A program made the position numbers and the translations under genes. The notes under the pieces were generated by a model. The model made no database searches, was not told where the DNA came from, and worked only from the letters and a program-made list of their open reading frames with translations. A DNA stretch of 41,744 nt from a virus, in IMG/VR virus record IMGVR_UViG_3300046028_010499, positions 1 through 41,744 of that record; one strand, given 5' to 3'. Within the stretch, counting starts at the first letter, position 1; the number at the start of each line of letters is the position of its first letter. Positions 15,844-24,531 of this stretch are shown piece after piece.

Positions 15844-16881
15844 TTAGCCGTTGGTGGTGATCTGGATGACGCCGACCGACTCGACGTCAGTCACGCTCAG
15901 CACCCAGTTCGCTGCGGTCTGGAGGTCAGAATCCGCCGGGCTCTCTGGAACCACACCGGCGACCTCAGCCGGCGTACCGACCCATTTTGAGCCGTTCACG
16001 TGCATGAAGAAATCGGTGCGGTCATAGACCGTGAGAGAGTTGATGGTGGCGTCGCCGAAGAGGACGAGGTGAGCCGTCTCGCCGATGGCGCCTTCGCCCA
16101 TGGCTTGCGGCTTGTCACCCACTGCAACAACGCTGTTTTTGACAACGTAGGTGTCGTAGACTTTGCCGGACGTGGTGCCAGCGCGGACGAGACGCGAATC
16201 AGACACAACGGTGAACCCCTTGTAAGTCTTCGTCGCGGGCTTGCCTTCGGAATTCGGGAGGACCGAGATTTGGTCCTGAATCGTCAGAGCGGCTTCAATG
16301 TCAGGATGGCACCAGAGGATGCCGCCAAAAACGTCGGCCTTAAGCTCGCCGAGCTTCGCCATCGCGCGGATGAGGGCAGCGCCGCTGATGAGATTCGCAG
16401 AGGTGGCCGCGTCGCCGTCCTCGATGAACAGGTCATTGCGGAGCGCTTTGAACGCGCCGGCGAGACCCGCGCCGAAGAGCCCGCGGAACATGGCGGTCAG
16501 GATAACTGCGCGGTCCGCGAGGCGGGCGTCAGCAACCATGGACGTGATGTACGCGATGGGGTCATCGTTGCCGACCGCACGCGAAATTGCCGAAGCGCCG
16601 TGAACGATAACGCGCTGGAGGCGCGGCGCGACTTGGATTTGCTGCGTAACGTTGCCAACAGCGGGGGCAATGCCCTGGCGCTGCACGGACGAAGCCGGGC
16701 GCATCGGAGCGAATGACGGGACCGTGAGGGTGTTACCGCCGCCAGCCAAGAGGCCGTCGAACAGGTTAGAACGGTAGGTGATACCGGACGCGAGGATCGC
16801 ACTGCCGGTCTTGGACTTCTGGACGACAGAAGGGCCAACGACTTGGGGTACGAACAGGTTAGCTAGGGTGGTTGCGGCCAT
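15844..16881 (-). CDS. Major capsid protein
   Basis: 345 residues. The N-terminus (MAATTLANLFVPQVV) and the layout of a long helix (VADARLADRAVILTAMF), a Gly-rich middle and a beta-rich C-terminus ending in a virion-type domain are those of HK97-fold coat proteins. It directly follows the protease-scaffold gene and is followed by a strong terminator, the usual arrangement for the most abundant virion protein. No long N-terminal delta domain is visible, consistent with a separate scaffold. There is no Shine-Dalgarno. Confidence 0.82.
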   Translation of the reverse strand: MAATTLANLFVPQVVGPSVVQKSKTGSAILASGITYRSNLFDGLLAGGGNTLTVPSFAPMRPASSVQRQGIAPAVGNVTQQIQVAPRLQRVIVHGASAISRAVGNDDPIAYITSMVADARLADRAVILTAMFRGLFGAGLAGAFKALRNDLFIEDGDAATSANLISGAALIRAMAKLGELKADVFGGILWCHPDIEAALTIQDQISVLPNSEGKPATKTYKGFTVVSDSRLVRAGTTSGKVYDTYVVKNSVVAVGDKPQAMGEGAIGETAHLVLFGDATINSLTVYDRTDFFMHVNGSKWVGTPAEVAGVVPESPADSDLQTAANWVLSVTDVESVGVIQITTNG

Positions 16882-16993
16882 GATGGTTTTTTATTTGTTT
16901 TCGGGCTTGGAATTGTGCGGACTGTGCGCACAGCCTTGGTCAAAAAAACGGGCTGTGCTTATACGCTTATGCGAAACGTCAATTTCGCGTGTT
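16882..16993 (-). promoter_or_regulatory. Capsid upstream region with GTGCGCAC palindrome and hairpin
   Basis: On the minus strand GTGCGCACAGTCCG occupies 16931-16918, about 37 bp before the capsid ATG; the same 14-mer is found at 24497. It overlaps an inverted repeat GCACAGCC (16928-16935) / GGCTGTGC (16951-16958). No CATMTAAG element lies at the usual distance. It may be an operator, a dedicated capsid promoter or an RNA hairpin. Confidence 0.45.
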
Positions 16994-18292
16994 TTAGACC
17001 GCGAGCGCGGTGACCGCGGCGGCCTGCGCTTTCAGCGCAACAGCGAGTTCAGGGCTGCTGAGCGTGATTTCAGCCTGCTTCGTCTCGCTGTAGCCGGCGC
17101 CCTTCTTCCATGGGTTTTCGTACGCGTGCGTTGCGCCAGGGCCGACTGCCCCAAGGTTTACATCGGTGAGCAGACCGGAGCTCTTGATTTTCTCGAATTT
17201 GAGGCGGAACTCATCGCGCGACTTCTCGGCGAGCTTCACCGCTTCAGAAAGCTCCAGGATTTTCGCGTCGGAAGTCGTCTTGTGCGCACGGAGCGCAACG
17301 AGCTCAACAGCCTCAGCATCACGCTTTGCCGCAAGTGCAACGCGCTCTTCTTCGGCCTCGATTGCAGCCTTGAGAGCAACAACGGTAAGGGTCGGATCTT
17401 TCACGAGCAGGCCGACTGCGGCGGCAAGTCGCACGGGGCTCGCGGCGAACTCAGTTGCAAGCGTCGCGATGTTCGCGGGCACAGCCAAAGCGACCTTTTC
17501 GGGGACCACTTCGGAGGCGGAAGGCGTCACGGCAGGGGTCGCAAGCGCCACTTCGACAGCAGCCGGCGCGGTATCAGCAGCCGGAGCCGCCGCAGCAACC
17601 TCCGCCGGTTTGTTCGTTTCAGTCACGGGCACAGGGGCAGCAGGTTCGATGGTCATGGATTTTTTGGATGAAAGTTTGGCTTTGAGCTTTGCGAACAGCG
17701 TTGCGAAGAGCCCGGAAGTAGCCGCCGGGGTGCTGACAAAACAGGCGCACCCGACTGCGACCCACCTCGCGATGGGCATGGCGTCGATAGCTGCAAAATC
17801 GCTCGGCGCACACAGGTCAGACGCATGAGCAATGTATTCTTTGCCGTCCGCAGCTTGATAGACCCGCAACAGCGAGCCCTCGATAGACACTCCGCACTGC
17901 TCGGGGCACGTTGATGCGTATTCGATGAGGCGGATGATGTCCGGGTCTTTCAGGGCCGACGGGAAGAATGTGAAGGTCTCAGCGATGAGTTGATTCCCAA
18001 CGATGCTGAATCCTTCAAATGCGCCTTGAGCGTGCAGGAACCCGTCGCCGTTGAGGTCTCGGCATTCATCATGCCCCACGAAACCCGGGAGTTTCTTCCC
18101 CTCAACAAGCGCAAGCGCGCCCTGCAGGCTGCTGAGGTCATTCCGAAAGTTCCAGCCCTTCGCCTCCTTAACCTCAAGGAGGACAACTTTGCGCAGCACA
18201 CCGGCCGCGATATCCACATTTCCGGCGGACAGCTTCGTCGAAAGATTAACTTTTTGCGTCTGAGTCATACCGTTTTGCGAAATGTCAATCAT
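16994..18292 (-). CDS. Prohead protease-scaffold fusion
   Basis: 432 residues. The first ~200 form a protease-like domain: a GHDE motif with His74 and a GVSIEG motif with Ser136 match the His/Ser pattern of S78-like phage prohead proteases. Then come a long Ala/Pro/Glu linker (about 215-285), a charged coiled coil (about 295-370) and a conserved-looking tail with HAYENPWKKG, typical of scaffold proteins. It overlaps the portal stop (ATGA) and precedes the capsid gene. An internal ATG (17656, reading MTIEPAAPV) could give a scaffold-only product, as with lambda C/Nu3, but I see no ribosome-binding site before it. Confidence 0.72.
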   Translation of the reverse strand: MIDISQNGMTQTQKVNLSTKLSAGNVDIAAGVLRKVVLLEVKEAKGWNFRNDLSSLQGALALVEGKKLPGFVGHDECRDLNGDGFLHAQGAFEGFSIVGNQLIAETFTFFPSALKDPDIIRLIEYASTCPEQCGVSIEGSLLRVYQAADGKEYIAHASDLCAPSDFAAIDAMPIARWVAVGCACFVSTPAATSGLFATLFAKLKAKLSSKKSMTIEPAAPVPVTETNKPAEVAAAAPAADTAPAAVEVALATPAVTPSASEVVPEKVALAVPANIATLATEFAASPVRLAAAVGLLVKDPTLTVVALKAAIEAEEERVALAAKRDAEAVELVALRAHKTTSDAKILELSEAVKLAEKSRDEFRLKFEKIKSSGLLTDVNLGAVGPGATHAYENPWKKGAGYSETKQAEITLSSPELAVALKAQAAAVTALAV

Positions 18293-19869
18293 GCCGCCTT
18301 GCGGAGCTGATTGCGGAGCATGTCCATCTCTGCCGCCGCGTCTTCTTTAGCCGCGGCGGAATCGGCGGGGTCCGCCTTCTGGGGAGCTGCCTTGCCGGCG
18401 GCGACCTCGCCCGGCAGCTTGCAGTATCGCAGCCATTCGAGCGGCACCTGCAACTTTGAGTAGTCTCCGCCCTCTTCGAGTTGGCCGCCGACGATGAGCA
18501 TCCGTATCCAGAGGGCCTTGCGCGCCACGAAGACCTCTTCGGGGAACTTGCCGACGCGGCGCCACTCTTCCTCGAGGTCGGTGAGTCCGCAGGCCATGCG
18601 GTCTGCCGCGGCCTGCGCGTCGCGCTGCTCATCAAGAACAGCCGTAGCGCCGAACGCATACTCGATTTTTGATTTCGCGTTTTCAGGACGCGGAGGAAGG
18701 TCGCCTTCGTCGATGAATTTCTGGATTCTCCACAAGCTAAGCGGCTCGAGGAACGACTCTGTTGCAAAATCAAGCAGCGATGCCCTGCGACCCTGCCACT
18801 GCGTCCCGATCCCCTTATAGCCCGAAAACGTACTGTCCTCCGTGCCCCCCCACCAAAGCTGCCGAGGGCATCCGATCACGGCCGAGATGGTGTTCAGCTT
18901 AAGGACGAGTGATTCCGCGTGCTCAGTGGTCTGATAAACTGGGATGTACGGTTCGAAATCTTCGCCGACTTCGAGGCGCACGAGCGTGTTGTGCTCAAGG
19001 TTCACCTTCTTCTTCTGCTGCTTCTGCTGAGCTGCCAGAGCCGCTTCCGGGGTAGACGGAGTCGACAGGCCATTGCCGGCGACAAGGTTGGCGCCGAACG
19101 GCACCTTGCCGGCATTTTCCGGGAGCATCTTGATAACGCCGCCCGTGAAATTGGCCGCAATCAGCTGTGCGGTCTTGCCCATATCCATGGCGTAGAGATC
19201 GCGCGCGTAGGTCAGGACGGGGTTGAGCCATGGCAGGCCTCGGCCCTGGCACACGCGGTCGGGACGGACGTCATGGATTACCATTTCGGCCGGGATTACC
19301 TGCCCGGCGGCGTAATCAATCATACCCGAGACGAGCTGTCTGCCGATGCGGTAGCCGGTTTTCTTGCCGTCTGCATCGTAGATGATGCCGTTGAGTTCCC
19401 CTGAAGCGGGATTCCCGCCGAGCGGCGAACCGACAAATTCCGAAGGGACGGACTTGTAGTGCCCGTTTGCAAACTTGAGATAAAACATCTCGCCCGTCAT
19501 CAAATGCTCCTGGACGCGGATACGCTCAGTCGTCCGGAGGCTCTGTCCGTTGATGTCTGACGCCTTCGCCCACTCCGCCCAAACAGCGTCCAGCATCATA
19601 TCCCAGGTGTGGTCACCGGACCGCGAACGCAGCGTGCTGTACCCCAAAAGGTCGGGGAGGCCCATCACGAGCGCGGCAATGAAAGGATTGTTCCGGAACT
19701 CTTTACGCAGTCGAGCAATAGCGACCCACCGCACGTCCGTCGTGAACAGCATGTCTTCATGCGTGAACGGCGCCGTGTACCCGAACTCGCGCGTCCGCGA
19801 AATCGACGCCGAATCGTAGTAGCTGCTCGTGATAATCTGTCCGCCGGAAGTTGAAGCTAGAGCGCTCAT
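18289..19869 (-). CDS. Portal protein (lambda gpB-like)
   Basis: 526 residues, the usual length of lambda-type portals. Recognisable segments: an N-terminal region with RLRKEFRNNPF and a central HDVRPDRVCQGRGLPWLNPV, which corresponds to the family's R-P-x-Q-x-RG-PWL signature. The C-terminal stem/wing ends in an acidic, Ala-rich tail. It forms the dodecameric ring at the capsid vertex for DNA passage. Both ends overlap the neighbouring genes by four bases (ATGA). Confidence 0.9.
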   Translation of the reverse strand: MSALASTSGGQIITSSYYDSASISRTREFGYTAPFTHEDMLFTTDVRWVAIARLRKEFRNNPFIAALVMGLPDLLGYSTLRSRSGDHTWDMMLDAVWAEWAKASDINGQSLRTTERIRVQEHLMTGEMFYLKFANGHYKSVPSEFVGSPLGGNPASGELNGIIYDADGKKTGYRIGRQLVSGMIDYAAGQVIPAEMVIHDVRPDRVCQGRGLPWLNPVLTYARDLYAMDMGKTAQLIAANFTGGVIKMLPENAGKVPFGANLVAGNGLSTPSTPEAALAAQQKQQKKKVNLEHNTLVRLEVGEDFEPYIPVYQTTEHAESLVLKLNTISAVIGCPRQLWWGGTEDSTFSGYKGIGTQWQGRRASLLDFATESFLEPLSLWRIQKFIDEGDLPPRPENAKSKIEYAFGATAVLDEQRDAQAAADRMACGLTDLEEEWRRVGKFPEEVFVARKALWIRMLIVGGQLEEGGDYSKLQVPLEWLRYCKLPGEVAAGKAAPQKADPADSAAAKEDAAAEMDMLRNQLRKAA

Positions 19870-20129
19870 TGTGTGATATTGATTAGGTAAACGTCATCCC
19901 CCGCGCGGAACCCGCACTCAGCCTCGGCACTGATTAACTCGGCCTCCTTGCGGGCCAGACGGGCCTGCAACGCCGTAAAGCTGCCAAAGGTCCCGCCGAC
20001 GCCGTTGGGGAGCGAGATGGACTGCCCCAGCGTCAGGACGCGGTCTACCGCAGCGCGTGCGCGCAGGACCTCCGTCCGCAAGCGGCCAACTTTCTCAAGG
20101 GGTGTTTCGCAACCATTTAGATCCGGCAT
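19866..20129 (-). CDS. gpW-like head-tail connector candidate
   Basis: 87 residues, helical hairpin-like (ALQARLARKEAELISAE) with a short beta C-terminus. It lies immediately before the portal gene, where lambda carries W, and overlaps it by ATGA. Composition and position fit a gpW-type head completion protein. Confidence 0.55.
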   Translation of the reverse strand: MPDLNGCETPLEKVGRLRTEVLRARAAVDRVLTLGQSISLPNGVGGTFGSFTALQARLARKEAELISAEAECGFRAGDDVYLINITQ

Positions 20130-20145
20130 ACCCTCCTTAAAAAGG

Positions 20146-20976
20146 TCAACCGGCCGCCGCGGCTACCGGAAGCGCCTTAACTGCCTCCTTCATGCCGTAT
20201 TGCGCGGCAACGGCCTGCATTTGCTCCACAGTAGATTTCGCCATCGTGTTCATGTAGCCGACCACAAAACCGTCGACCGCGCGGTTGAACTGTCGACGGG
20301 CCTCGGGGTTGTCCAACGTCGGGGACCGGTTTGTGAACCTGATATACGGGAAACCCCGCCGCGTTCCGCTCGCGGCCTCAACTTGTCCAGGAAACCGCTT
20401 CCCCTTGTAGTTCGCCTTTGCCGCCAGACCGGAGCGACTGCTCTTGAGCGTGATGCCGAGTTTGTCCGCGATCTGAAAATACGGAAGGACGGTGAGCCCC
20501 CTCGACTCGTACATGATGTCGTAATAGTGCCGGTAGGCGCGGCGAAACGACCGTGAGTCGACGCCCTTCTTCTCAAGGTCCGCCGTCTGCTTCTTCCACC
20601 CGGCCCGCCCCTCCGCCAGTCGCGCGCTGAGTTGGGCCCACAAGTCGTCCGGATACCGCCAGTTGGTGTCGGCTTTGAAAGTGCGGCGGGTCTGCAGGTC
20701 GATAATCCACTCCGCACCGTCCTTTTTATTAACGTAGTAGCTCCAATTCCCCATGCGGAAAGACTTCATCGCCTTCTCCGCCCGGTGCTTCGCAACAGAC
20801 TCTATGCTCCCGACATTCGCTTTCGGGCTGAAATCGGCCGCACGTTCGAGCAGTTTCCCGACCATGTTATGCTGGATAGTCGAGGCCTTGCTTGCGTCCG
20901 CGATCTGCATGTCGAGATGCGTGAACATCTTGTTCAGCAAGTCGGTGTTGAGGACGTTGATTTCGAGCTGAGTCAT
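20146..20976 (-). CDS. Hypothetical protein between terminase and portal (276 aa)
   Basis: A basic, mostly helical protein with many Arg, Lys and Tyr residues (RSFRRAYRHYYDIMYESR around 145-165) and an Ala-rich C-terminus. It lies in the packaging block, 16 bp after the large terminase. A minor capsid or tail-completion (gp10-like) role is possible. I do not recognise the family. Confidence 0.6.
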   Translation of the reverse strand: MTQLEINVLNTDLLNKMFTHLDMQIADASKASTIQHNMVGKLLERAADFSPKANVGSIESVAKHRAEKAMKSFRMGNWSYYVNKKDGAEWIIDLQTRRTFKADTNWRYPDDLWAQLSARLAEGRAGWKKQTADLEKKGVDSRSFRRAYRHYYDIMYESRGLTVLPYFQIADKLGITLKSSRSGLAAKANYKGKRFPGQVEAASGTRRGFPYIRFTNRSPTLDNPEARRQFNRAVDGFVVGYMNTMAKSTVEQMQAVAAQYGMKEAVKALPVAAAAG

Positions 20977-20992
20977 GACCTACGCGAAATCG

Positions 20993-22900
20993 TCACTTCC
21001 TCAGGATGCTTCCGGCTGACTCTGACGCCTCCGGTAGGGCGCTCTCTGGCGTCTTCGCGGCGCCACGGGTCAGGCGACCGGACCAGTCGTAAAGCTGCCA
21101 GAAGTGGACATAGAGCGCCGCGATGTATTTTTCGCAGTCGTTCCGGTGATTGTTGCCGTCGGGGGAGAACCATTCCCAGATGGGCTTCCCTGCCATGCGC
21201 GTCCCCTTTGCAGGGCGCCGGCGCTCATTGATGATTTGCAGGATGTAGGCGTTGTATGCGGCGACGGCTTCAACAGTTTGCGCGGGGGTGAAGGTGTAAA
21301 ACCCCTTGATGATACCGGCGTACTTCTTCTCCAATTCGACTTTGACGTCGTAAGCAGACATCGTGAGCACGTTAATCAGGTGCATCTTTGCATGAGCAGT
21401 GCCGGAATAGGGGTCACGCTCTTCCCACGTGAGCTTCGTCTTGCTCCATTCGACCGCCTCGGCACCACACCAGTTGAGGCCTTCTCTCGAATACTGCATG
21501 ATAGCTTCCACCGTTCCGCCCCTGCGATCCTCGTACTGGATATCGATGATGCACGCAGACGGGCAGTTGAACTTCGCGGAATAGTGCCGTTGCAGCAGAG
21601 CAAGGTCCGAGTAGTTAAGGCATGTCCCAGTCTCCACGAGATAACTCTCCGCAGTCGCGTAGTTGAACGCGCGAATCACGAACTCAAGACGGTTCGCCTG
21701 GACGTCGCCGCCGATGAGCAGCAGGTGAGGGACGAAGTCCTTTGGCAGCTCCCCTGCTTTGTAGGGGCGCATTAGATGCTTCATCTTCGCCGCCGTCAGC
21801 GAAACGATGTCTTCCGAATACGGGATGCCCCAGACCTGATTCCAAAAGTCGCGGCTGTTCGTGACAACTAGGCCGCCACGCTTGGTCGCGAGGTAGGCCC
21901 GCGCCATGGGTCCGAAGTTGTTTTTGTCGTCGGGTCCGACAAGGCCGTTCACCTGATACGAGCGAATGGTTGGGTCCGCGTGGGGGTTCGTCTGAATCCA
22001 TTCGCCAAGGTCCACGGCAGCCTTGCGCTGCTTGTTGTCCCAATGGGCGTCGCAGGTGTCGCTGCGGCAGACGTAATGCGCTGACGCTTCGACCCGAGCC
22101 AGGTCCCAATTCCCTTCATCATCGCGTGCGGCTGGGTCCCATTTCAGACCCCACTTAACCTCACGGCCGCCGAACTCCATCACCTGCATCATGCCGCACG
22201 CGTGACACGGCACCTGCCATTGAAACCGGGTGCCGCGCAGGTAGAACTGCCACAGCTCCGAATCGGTGTTTGAGGGGGTAGACGAGATGAGGTGCCGCCG
22301 CGTGCTGTTGTAGGACTCGGTCCGGTGGCGGACAAGTTCGAGGACAGACGCCTCCGTCCCGGATGCTTGAAGAAATTCGCCGGCCTCGTTGAGGAATATC
22401 CACTCCGCCGTCTTGCCCTTGCCGGCCGCAGTCGACCGCGACCCCTTGAACACGATGGATGTGCCGGACGTGTAGATTTTTTTGCTGAGCGCGTCCTTGT
22501 CTGTGTTCTTCGGCTTCAGCGCCCGAAACTCCGGGTTCGCGTTAATCATCGGCTCGAGTTCGAGCTCCACGAATTCGCGCGCGTTCTGCGCGTTGTCGTT
22601 CATCCACAGCAGCGGACCCGGCGCCCACCGAATCTTGTAGAGCACGCCGCACTTCAGGATGAAGGTTTTGCCGACGCGGGTGGGTCCGATGAAGATGATG
22701 TCGATAACGCCCGGGCGCTCAGTATCGTCCAGGGGCTGCTTCAGGTATGCGCGGCCCCTCCACGACAGGGTGCCCGGCTTTGCCTCAGTGCCCTTTGCGG
22801 GAATGTATAGTCCAACGACCCGCTGGGAGGGGCGCAGGCGCGGCGAATACTGGAAGAAGCTCGCGGCGAACGCTGAGCATGTCTCTGCCGCGTAGGTCAC
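20993..22900 (-). CDS. terL: Large terminase subunit (GpA family)
   Basis: 635 residues from a GTG start overlapping the small-terminase stop (GTGA). The ATPase part has a Walker A-like GPTRVGKT (72-79) and a Walker B-like WIFLNEAGEF (about 167-176). A four-cysteine zinc finger lies in the middle (CHACG and CRSDTC). The C-terminal nuclease part begins with LLIGGDVQANRLEF and contains CIIDIQYEDR. This is the lambda gpA architecture, so packaging by cos cleavage is likely. It translocates DNA through the portal into the prohead. Confidence 0.92.
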   Translation of the reverse strand: MTYAAETCSAFAASFFQYSPRLRPSQRVVGLYIPAKGTEAKPGTLSWRGRAYLKQPLDDTERPGVIDIIFIGPTRVGKTFILKCGVLYKIRWAPGPLLWMNDNAQNAREFVELELEPMINANPEFRALKPKNTDKDALSKKIYTSGTSIVFKGSRSTAAGKGKTAEWIFLNEAGEFLQASGTEASVLELVRHRTESYNSTRRHLISSTPSNTDSELWQFYLRGTRFQWQVPCHACGMMQVMEFGGREVKWGLKWDPAARDDEGNWDLARVEASAHYVCRSDTCDAHWDNKQRKAAVDLGEWIQTNPHADPTIRSYQVNGLVGPDDKNNFGPMARAYLATKRGGLVVTNSRDFWNQVWGIPYSEDIVSLTAAKMKHLMRPYKAGELPKDFVPHLLLIGGDVQANRLEFVIRAFNYATAESYLVETGTCLNYSDLALLQRHYSAKFNCPSACIIDIQYEDRRGGTVEAIMQYSREGLNWCGAEAVEWSKTKLTWEERDPYSGTAHAKMHLINVLTMSAYDVKVELEKKYAGIIKGFYTFTPAQTVEAVAAYNAYILQIINERRRPAKGTRMAGKPIWEWFSPDGNNHRNDCEKYIAALYVHFWQLYDWSGRLTRGAAKTPESALPEASESAGSILRK

Positions 22901-23691
22901 TCGTCTCCCCCCTCAGGACCCGCCGCCAACTCTTTCTCGATCATCGGCACCACGACGAGGTGCATCTTGCGGATTTCATCCACGTGCTCGTCGATAATTT
23001 CTTGTGCCGCGATCAGGTCGAGGCCTGGGCAAATCTCCTTGAGCTTCGGAGCTACCGTGGCGCCGAGCTTTTCATACCTGTTCGCGATAACTCCGAACAG
23101 CCCGCCGCTGATGCCTTTGATTTCTTCGATGGTTATCAGCTCCTTGCGCTTGAGCTGCTCATCTAACAGCTGCTTACGCAGCGTCATGGACAGGGTGGTC
23201 GCGGACGCGAAGTTGCTAAGCGCGGACTTGAGGGCACCGCCGCCCATCTTCCCGGCCAGCCGGAGCATGCGGAACGCGTCGTTCTTCGCGATGACCCACT
23301 GCTGGAGCGAGACTTCTTCGTATGAACCTTCGAACACGGGCTCCACGTCCGGTTCTCCGCTGCCCTGTTGCTGCCCGTTTGCGGGCTGTTCTGGGGGTTT
23401 TGATGCCGGCGGCGGGGGAAGTGATGCAACTGCGGCTGCCGCGGCGGCGGCGGGGTCTTTGGCGCGGGACACTTTGGCGGCGAACTGCCGGTTTGGGTTG
23501 GGCGGCATGTTCATCGCGCGCCAGTTGTTCGCCTCCTCTTTCGAGAATACCGGGGGCATGCCCTTCTCTGACCGAGCGCGACTTACGTATGATGGGTCGA
23601 CGTTCCACTCCGCGGCGATCTGAACTCCCGTGAGGGCCTTGCGGGTTGGGGTGGTGGTCTTGGAGCGGGGTTTGGTCACACCCTTGACCAA
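22897..23691 (-). CDS. terS: Small terminase subunit (putative)
   Basis: 264 residues from a TTG at 23691; a GTG at 23679 is an equally good start and there is no early ATG. The N-terminus has a helix-turn-helix (GVQIAAEWNVDPSYVSRARS), as in Nu1-type DNA recognition domains. After a Pro/Ala-rich linker (about 75-115) comes a helical oligomerisation-like part (about 125-250). It is directly upstream of and coupled to the large subunit and faces the repeat-rich non-coding region, where its DNA target probably lies. Confidence 0.75.
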   Translation of the reverse strand: MVKGVTKPRSKTTTPTRKALTGVQIAAEWNVDPSYVSRARSEKGMPPVFSKEEANNWRAMNMPPNPNRQFAAKVSRAKDPAAAAAAAVASLPPPPASKPPEQPANGQQQGSGEPDVEPVFEGSYEEVSLQQWVIAKNDAFRMLRLAGKMGGGALKSALSNFASATTLSMTLRKQLLDEQLKRKELITIEEIKGISGGLFGVIANRYEKLGATVAPKLKEICPGLDLIAAQEIIDEHVDEIRKMHLVVVPMIEKELAAGPEGGDE

Positions 23692-23741
23692 TTGGGCAAT
23701 CTACCTCTGACGGGGGGCCATTTATTGACCAATTTTGCAAT
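23684..23741. repeat. Two direct copies of TTGACCAATTnnGCAAT
   Basis: 17-mers at 23684-23700 and 23725-23741 differ only at two bases and are 41 bp apart, about four helical turns. They flank the start of the small terminase gene, so they could be small-terminase or regulator binding sites. Confidence 0.75.
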
Positions 23742-23942
23742 TTTTGGCTCTCGGAAAAGCACCGGGCTGGCTCCGCACCTCTGGTGAATAGATGGCCCAG
23801 GAGGACCCATAATAGCCTCTCCAAGGCCCTATCTCTCGCGGGGCGACAGGGGATACCACTCTTTGAAACGCGGGGCTAGGAATGGCCTTAGAATCGAAAT
23901 CGGCCTTTTTGGGTTTTATGCTTTTCGCCTGCTTTCAGAAAG

Positions 23943-24226
23943 CTCCCTATCCTCCCTATCACTCCCTAGCCGTTTTTGAACAGGTTTTACTAGGGAGTTT
24001 CATAGGTAAAATAGCGTTTTACTCCCTAGCAAGTCTCCCGTACGTATCTGCAAATATTATTTGATTGGTTGGGGGGGTGGGTTGGTTGAAATCATTCGAA
24101 ATAAAATATTGTTAGGGCTGGGTTTGGGCAAACATAGGGAGAAATGAGCTAAAGCGTTGGTATCCCTGTGAGATGCGTCAGAAACGGGCATAGGGAGGCA
24201 TAGGGAGGCTAGGGAGGCATAGGGAG
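23943..24226. repeat. Ten TAGGGAG iterons in two orientations
   Basis: Reverse copies (CTCCCTA) at 23943, 23952, 23962 and 24022; forward copies at 23991, 24135, 24191, 24201, 24210 and 24220. The clusters at each end have 9-10 bp spacing, close to one helical turn, and point towards each other. CTAGGGAGT and ACTCCCTAG (23990-24029) can also pair. Such iterons bind initiators at origins or terminase at cosB-like sites. Confidence 0.85.
24067..24085 (+). other. G-run tract, possible two-layer G-quadruplex
   Basis: GGTTGGGGGGGTGGGTTGG within an otherwise AT-rich stretch between the iteron clusters. It has four or more G-runs separated by one or two bases. Confidence 0.5.
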
Positions 24227-24373
24227 TTCGGCATCGGGGCGGTGTTCTGGGGGTGCTTTTGCCTGCCGTTGCAATTGTGAAAAAAATTTAAGCGTGTTGT
24301 ACCAGGATAGAAACCGGTATCAAACCGGCCTCAAATCGCTCCCCTTTTTTGGTGTCGGATTACGTATGGTGCC

Positions 24374-24403
24374 TGCAACAACGAGTACTTACGTGATGTT
24401 GCA
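24374..24403. promoter_or_regulatory. Dyad TGCAACA / TGTTGCA with TTACGT in the centre
   Basis: Perfect 7-bp inverted arms at 24374-24380 and 24397-24403 around CTTACGTG. Same components as the dyad at 24459-24486, with arms inverted. Likely a regulator binding site. Confidence 0.6.
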
Positions 24404-24458
24404 AAACCGGCTAAAACACCCGTTCAGAGCCATCCCGACGCCTTGAAAACCAGGGTAG

Positions 24459-24486
24459 TGTTGCAACGACTTACGTAACTGCAACA
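24459..24486. promoter_or_regulatory. Dyad TGTTGCA / TGCAACA with TTACGTAA in the centre
   Basis: Perfect 7-bp arms at 24459-24465 and 24480-24486 flank CTTACGTAAC. The 13-mer ACTTACGTAACTG (24469-24481) recurs exactly at 38045-38057 in the other control region. It lies 10 bp before the GTGCGCAC module of the HNH gene. Confidence 0.65.
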
Positions 24487-24496
24487 GGCGTTCTTT

Positions 24497-24528
24497 GTGC
24501 GCACAGTCCGCACGAGTTGGCATATAAG
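24497..24528 (+). promoter_or_regulatory. GTGCGCAC-CATATAAG promoter-like module, copy A
   Basis: Palindrome GTGCGCAC (24497-24504), then AGTCCG, then CATATAAG (24521-24528). The module spans 32 bp and is followed after three bases (GGC) by the ATG of the HNH gene. Five such modules share exactly this geometry. Confidence 0.75.
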
Positions 24529-24531
24529 GGC

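Larger units (their letters stand above)
23692..24531. other. Non-coding control region (origin/packaging/operator)
   Basis: 840 bases between the divergent late and early modules. They contain the TTGACCAATT repeats, ten TAGGGAG iterons (23943-24226), an AT-rich stretch (about 24041-24116) with a G-run tract (24067-24085), two TTACGT-centred dyads (24374-24486) and the promoter-like module before the HNH gene. The 60-codon ORF inside (23882-24064) overlaps the iterons and has no recognisable product. Confidence 0.75.

Noticed and set aside
23882-24064. 60-codon ORF in the control region
   Set aside because: It is composed of the TAGGGAG repeats and surrounding control sequence, has no ribosome site and no protein-like conservation that I can see.
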